NCBI GenBank assembly: GCA_013540605.1
Contig: JABVCK010000003.1
Coordinates: 62,001 to 126,000, forward strand
Reading direction: 5' to 3'
DNA from: Bacillota bacterium
GTDB taxonomy: Bacteria > Bacillota > Clostridia > Ch29
DNA length: 64,000 bases
Part shown: positions 63,918 through 64,000 of the stretch, piece after piece
How the letters are laid out: every line of letters begins with the position of its first letter
Position numbering within the stretch: position 1 is the first letter of the stretch
Program-made: the position numbers and the translations under genes
Notes under the pieces: model-generated
The model's database searches: none
The model's input: the letters and a program-made list of their open reading frames with translations, nothing else
Told to the model about the DNA's origin: nothing

Positions 63918-64000
63918 TTACCTGCCTACACCAATTCGATATTTCACAATTTTACCATCCTTTATATAAACCCTGGGCACCCTTTTGCTAATCATACATA
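63918..64000 (-). CDS. alr: Alanine racemase, last codons (partial)
   Basis: The last 26 codons plus TAA (63918-63920) read MISKRVPRVYIKDGKIVKYRIGVGR on the minus strand. The ISxRVPRVY motif is the usual end of alanine racemase, which makes D-alanine for the cell wall. The gene continues beyond the right edge. The alr-mazEF order common in Firmicutes supports the call. Confidence 0.8.
   Translation of the reverse strand, partial: CMISKRVPRVYIKDGKIVKYRIGVGR

Overview
The window is chromosomal DNA of a low-to-mid GC Gram-positive anaerobe, most likely class Clostridia. The support is the order of conserved blocks (uvrB-uvrA, uvrC, murB-PHP-rapZ-yvcK, ftsEX-ctp-PDZ membrane protein, alr-mazEF), strong AGGAGG-type ribosome sites, an S-layer-homology surface protease, and a split transketolase next to csaB/WecG-type cell-envelope genes. 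No rRNA, tRNA or CRISPR array was seen. The species cannot be named from the sequence.

Layout. 0-13 kb: an HD-domain protein, a possible ssDNA-binding protein, the relic of a dipeptide epimerase, then a tryptophanase read leftward from a good sigma-54 (-24/-12) promoter. The sigma-54 activator upstream of it (PAS, AAA+, Fis-type HTH) has two copies of a 17-bp palindrome beyond its 3' end, where an enhancer is expected. The activator ends the operon PHP-rapZ-yvcK-activator, in the slot usually held by whiA. murB, an orphan solute-binding protein, a second PHP protein and uvrC follow. 13-18 kb: a folate-type ECF S component, a small secreted stalk-domain protein, and a large secreted M6 metalloprotease with SLH repeats. 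18.6-22.6 kb: a collapsed type I restriction-modification locus with hsdR, fic, hsdS and hsdM all deleted or broken, plus an intact-length fusion of a methylase-like domain lacking its catalytic motif to a target-recognition domain. 22.7-34.5 kb: core genes (small winged-helix, uvrA, uvrB, MATE pump, PDZ membrane protein, ctp protease, ftsX, ftsE) and divergent 5-formyl-THF cyclo-ligase.

34.5-49.6 kb is an accessory region. Its first half carries a TetR gene with palindromic operators, a UbiB/ABC1 kinase tail, an HD protein, an extra YidC/Oxa1 insertase, a second TetR, a radical-SAM enzyme divergent from a paralogue that has lost the CxxxCxxC cysteines, a CmpB-like membrane protein and a patatin. 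I infer a membrane or lipid-related module, but no function is proven. Its second half is decayed: AbiE antitoxin with a cut toxin, nitroreductase and alpha/beta hydrolase pseudogenes, an intact MarR with two matching operators, a possible REP-associated transposase start, and a Phd-Uma2 fusion.

49.6-64 kb returns to core functions on the minus strand: Lon-like protease, PrcB-like lipoprotein, two-subunit transketolase, methyltransferase, WecG/TagA glycosyltransferase, CsaB pyruvyl transferase, a DUF5693 membrane protein, a coiled-coil anchor protein, a sulfur-handling fusion (CoA-disulfide reductase, rhodanese, TusA, DsrE2) beside a CsoR/CstR-family repressor with a recognisable operator and promoter, mazEF, and the last codons of alanine racemase at the right edge.
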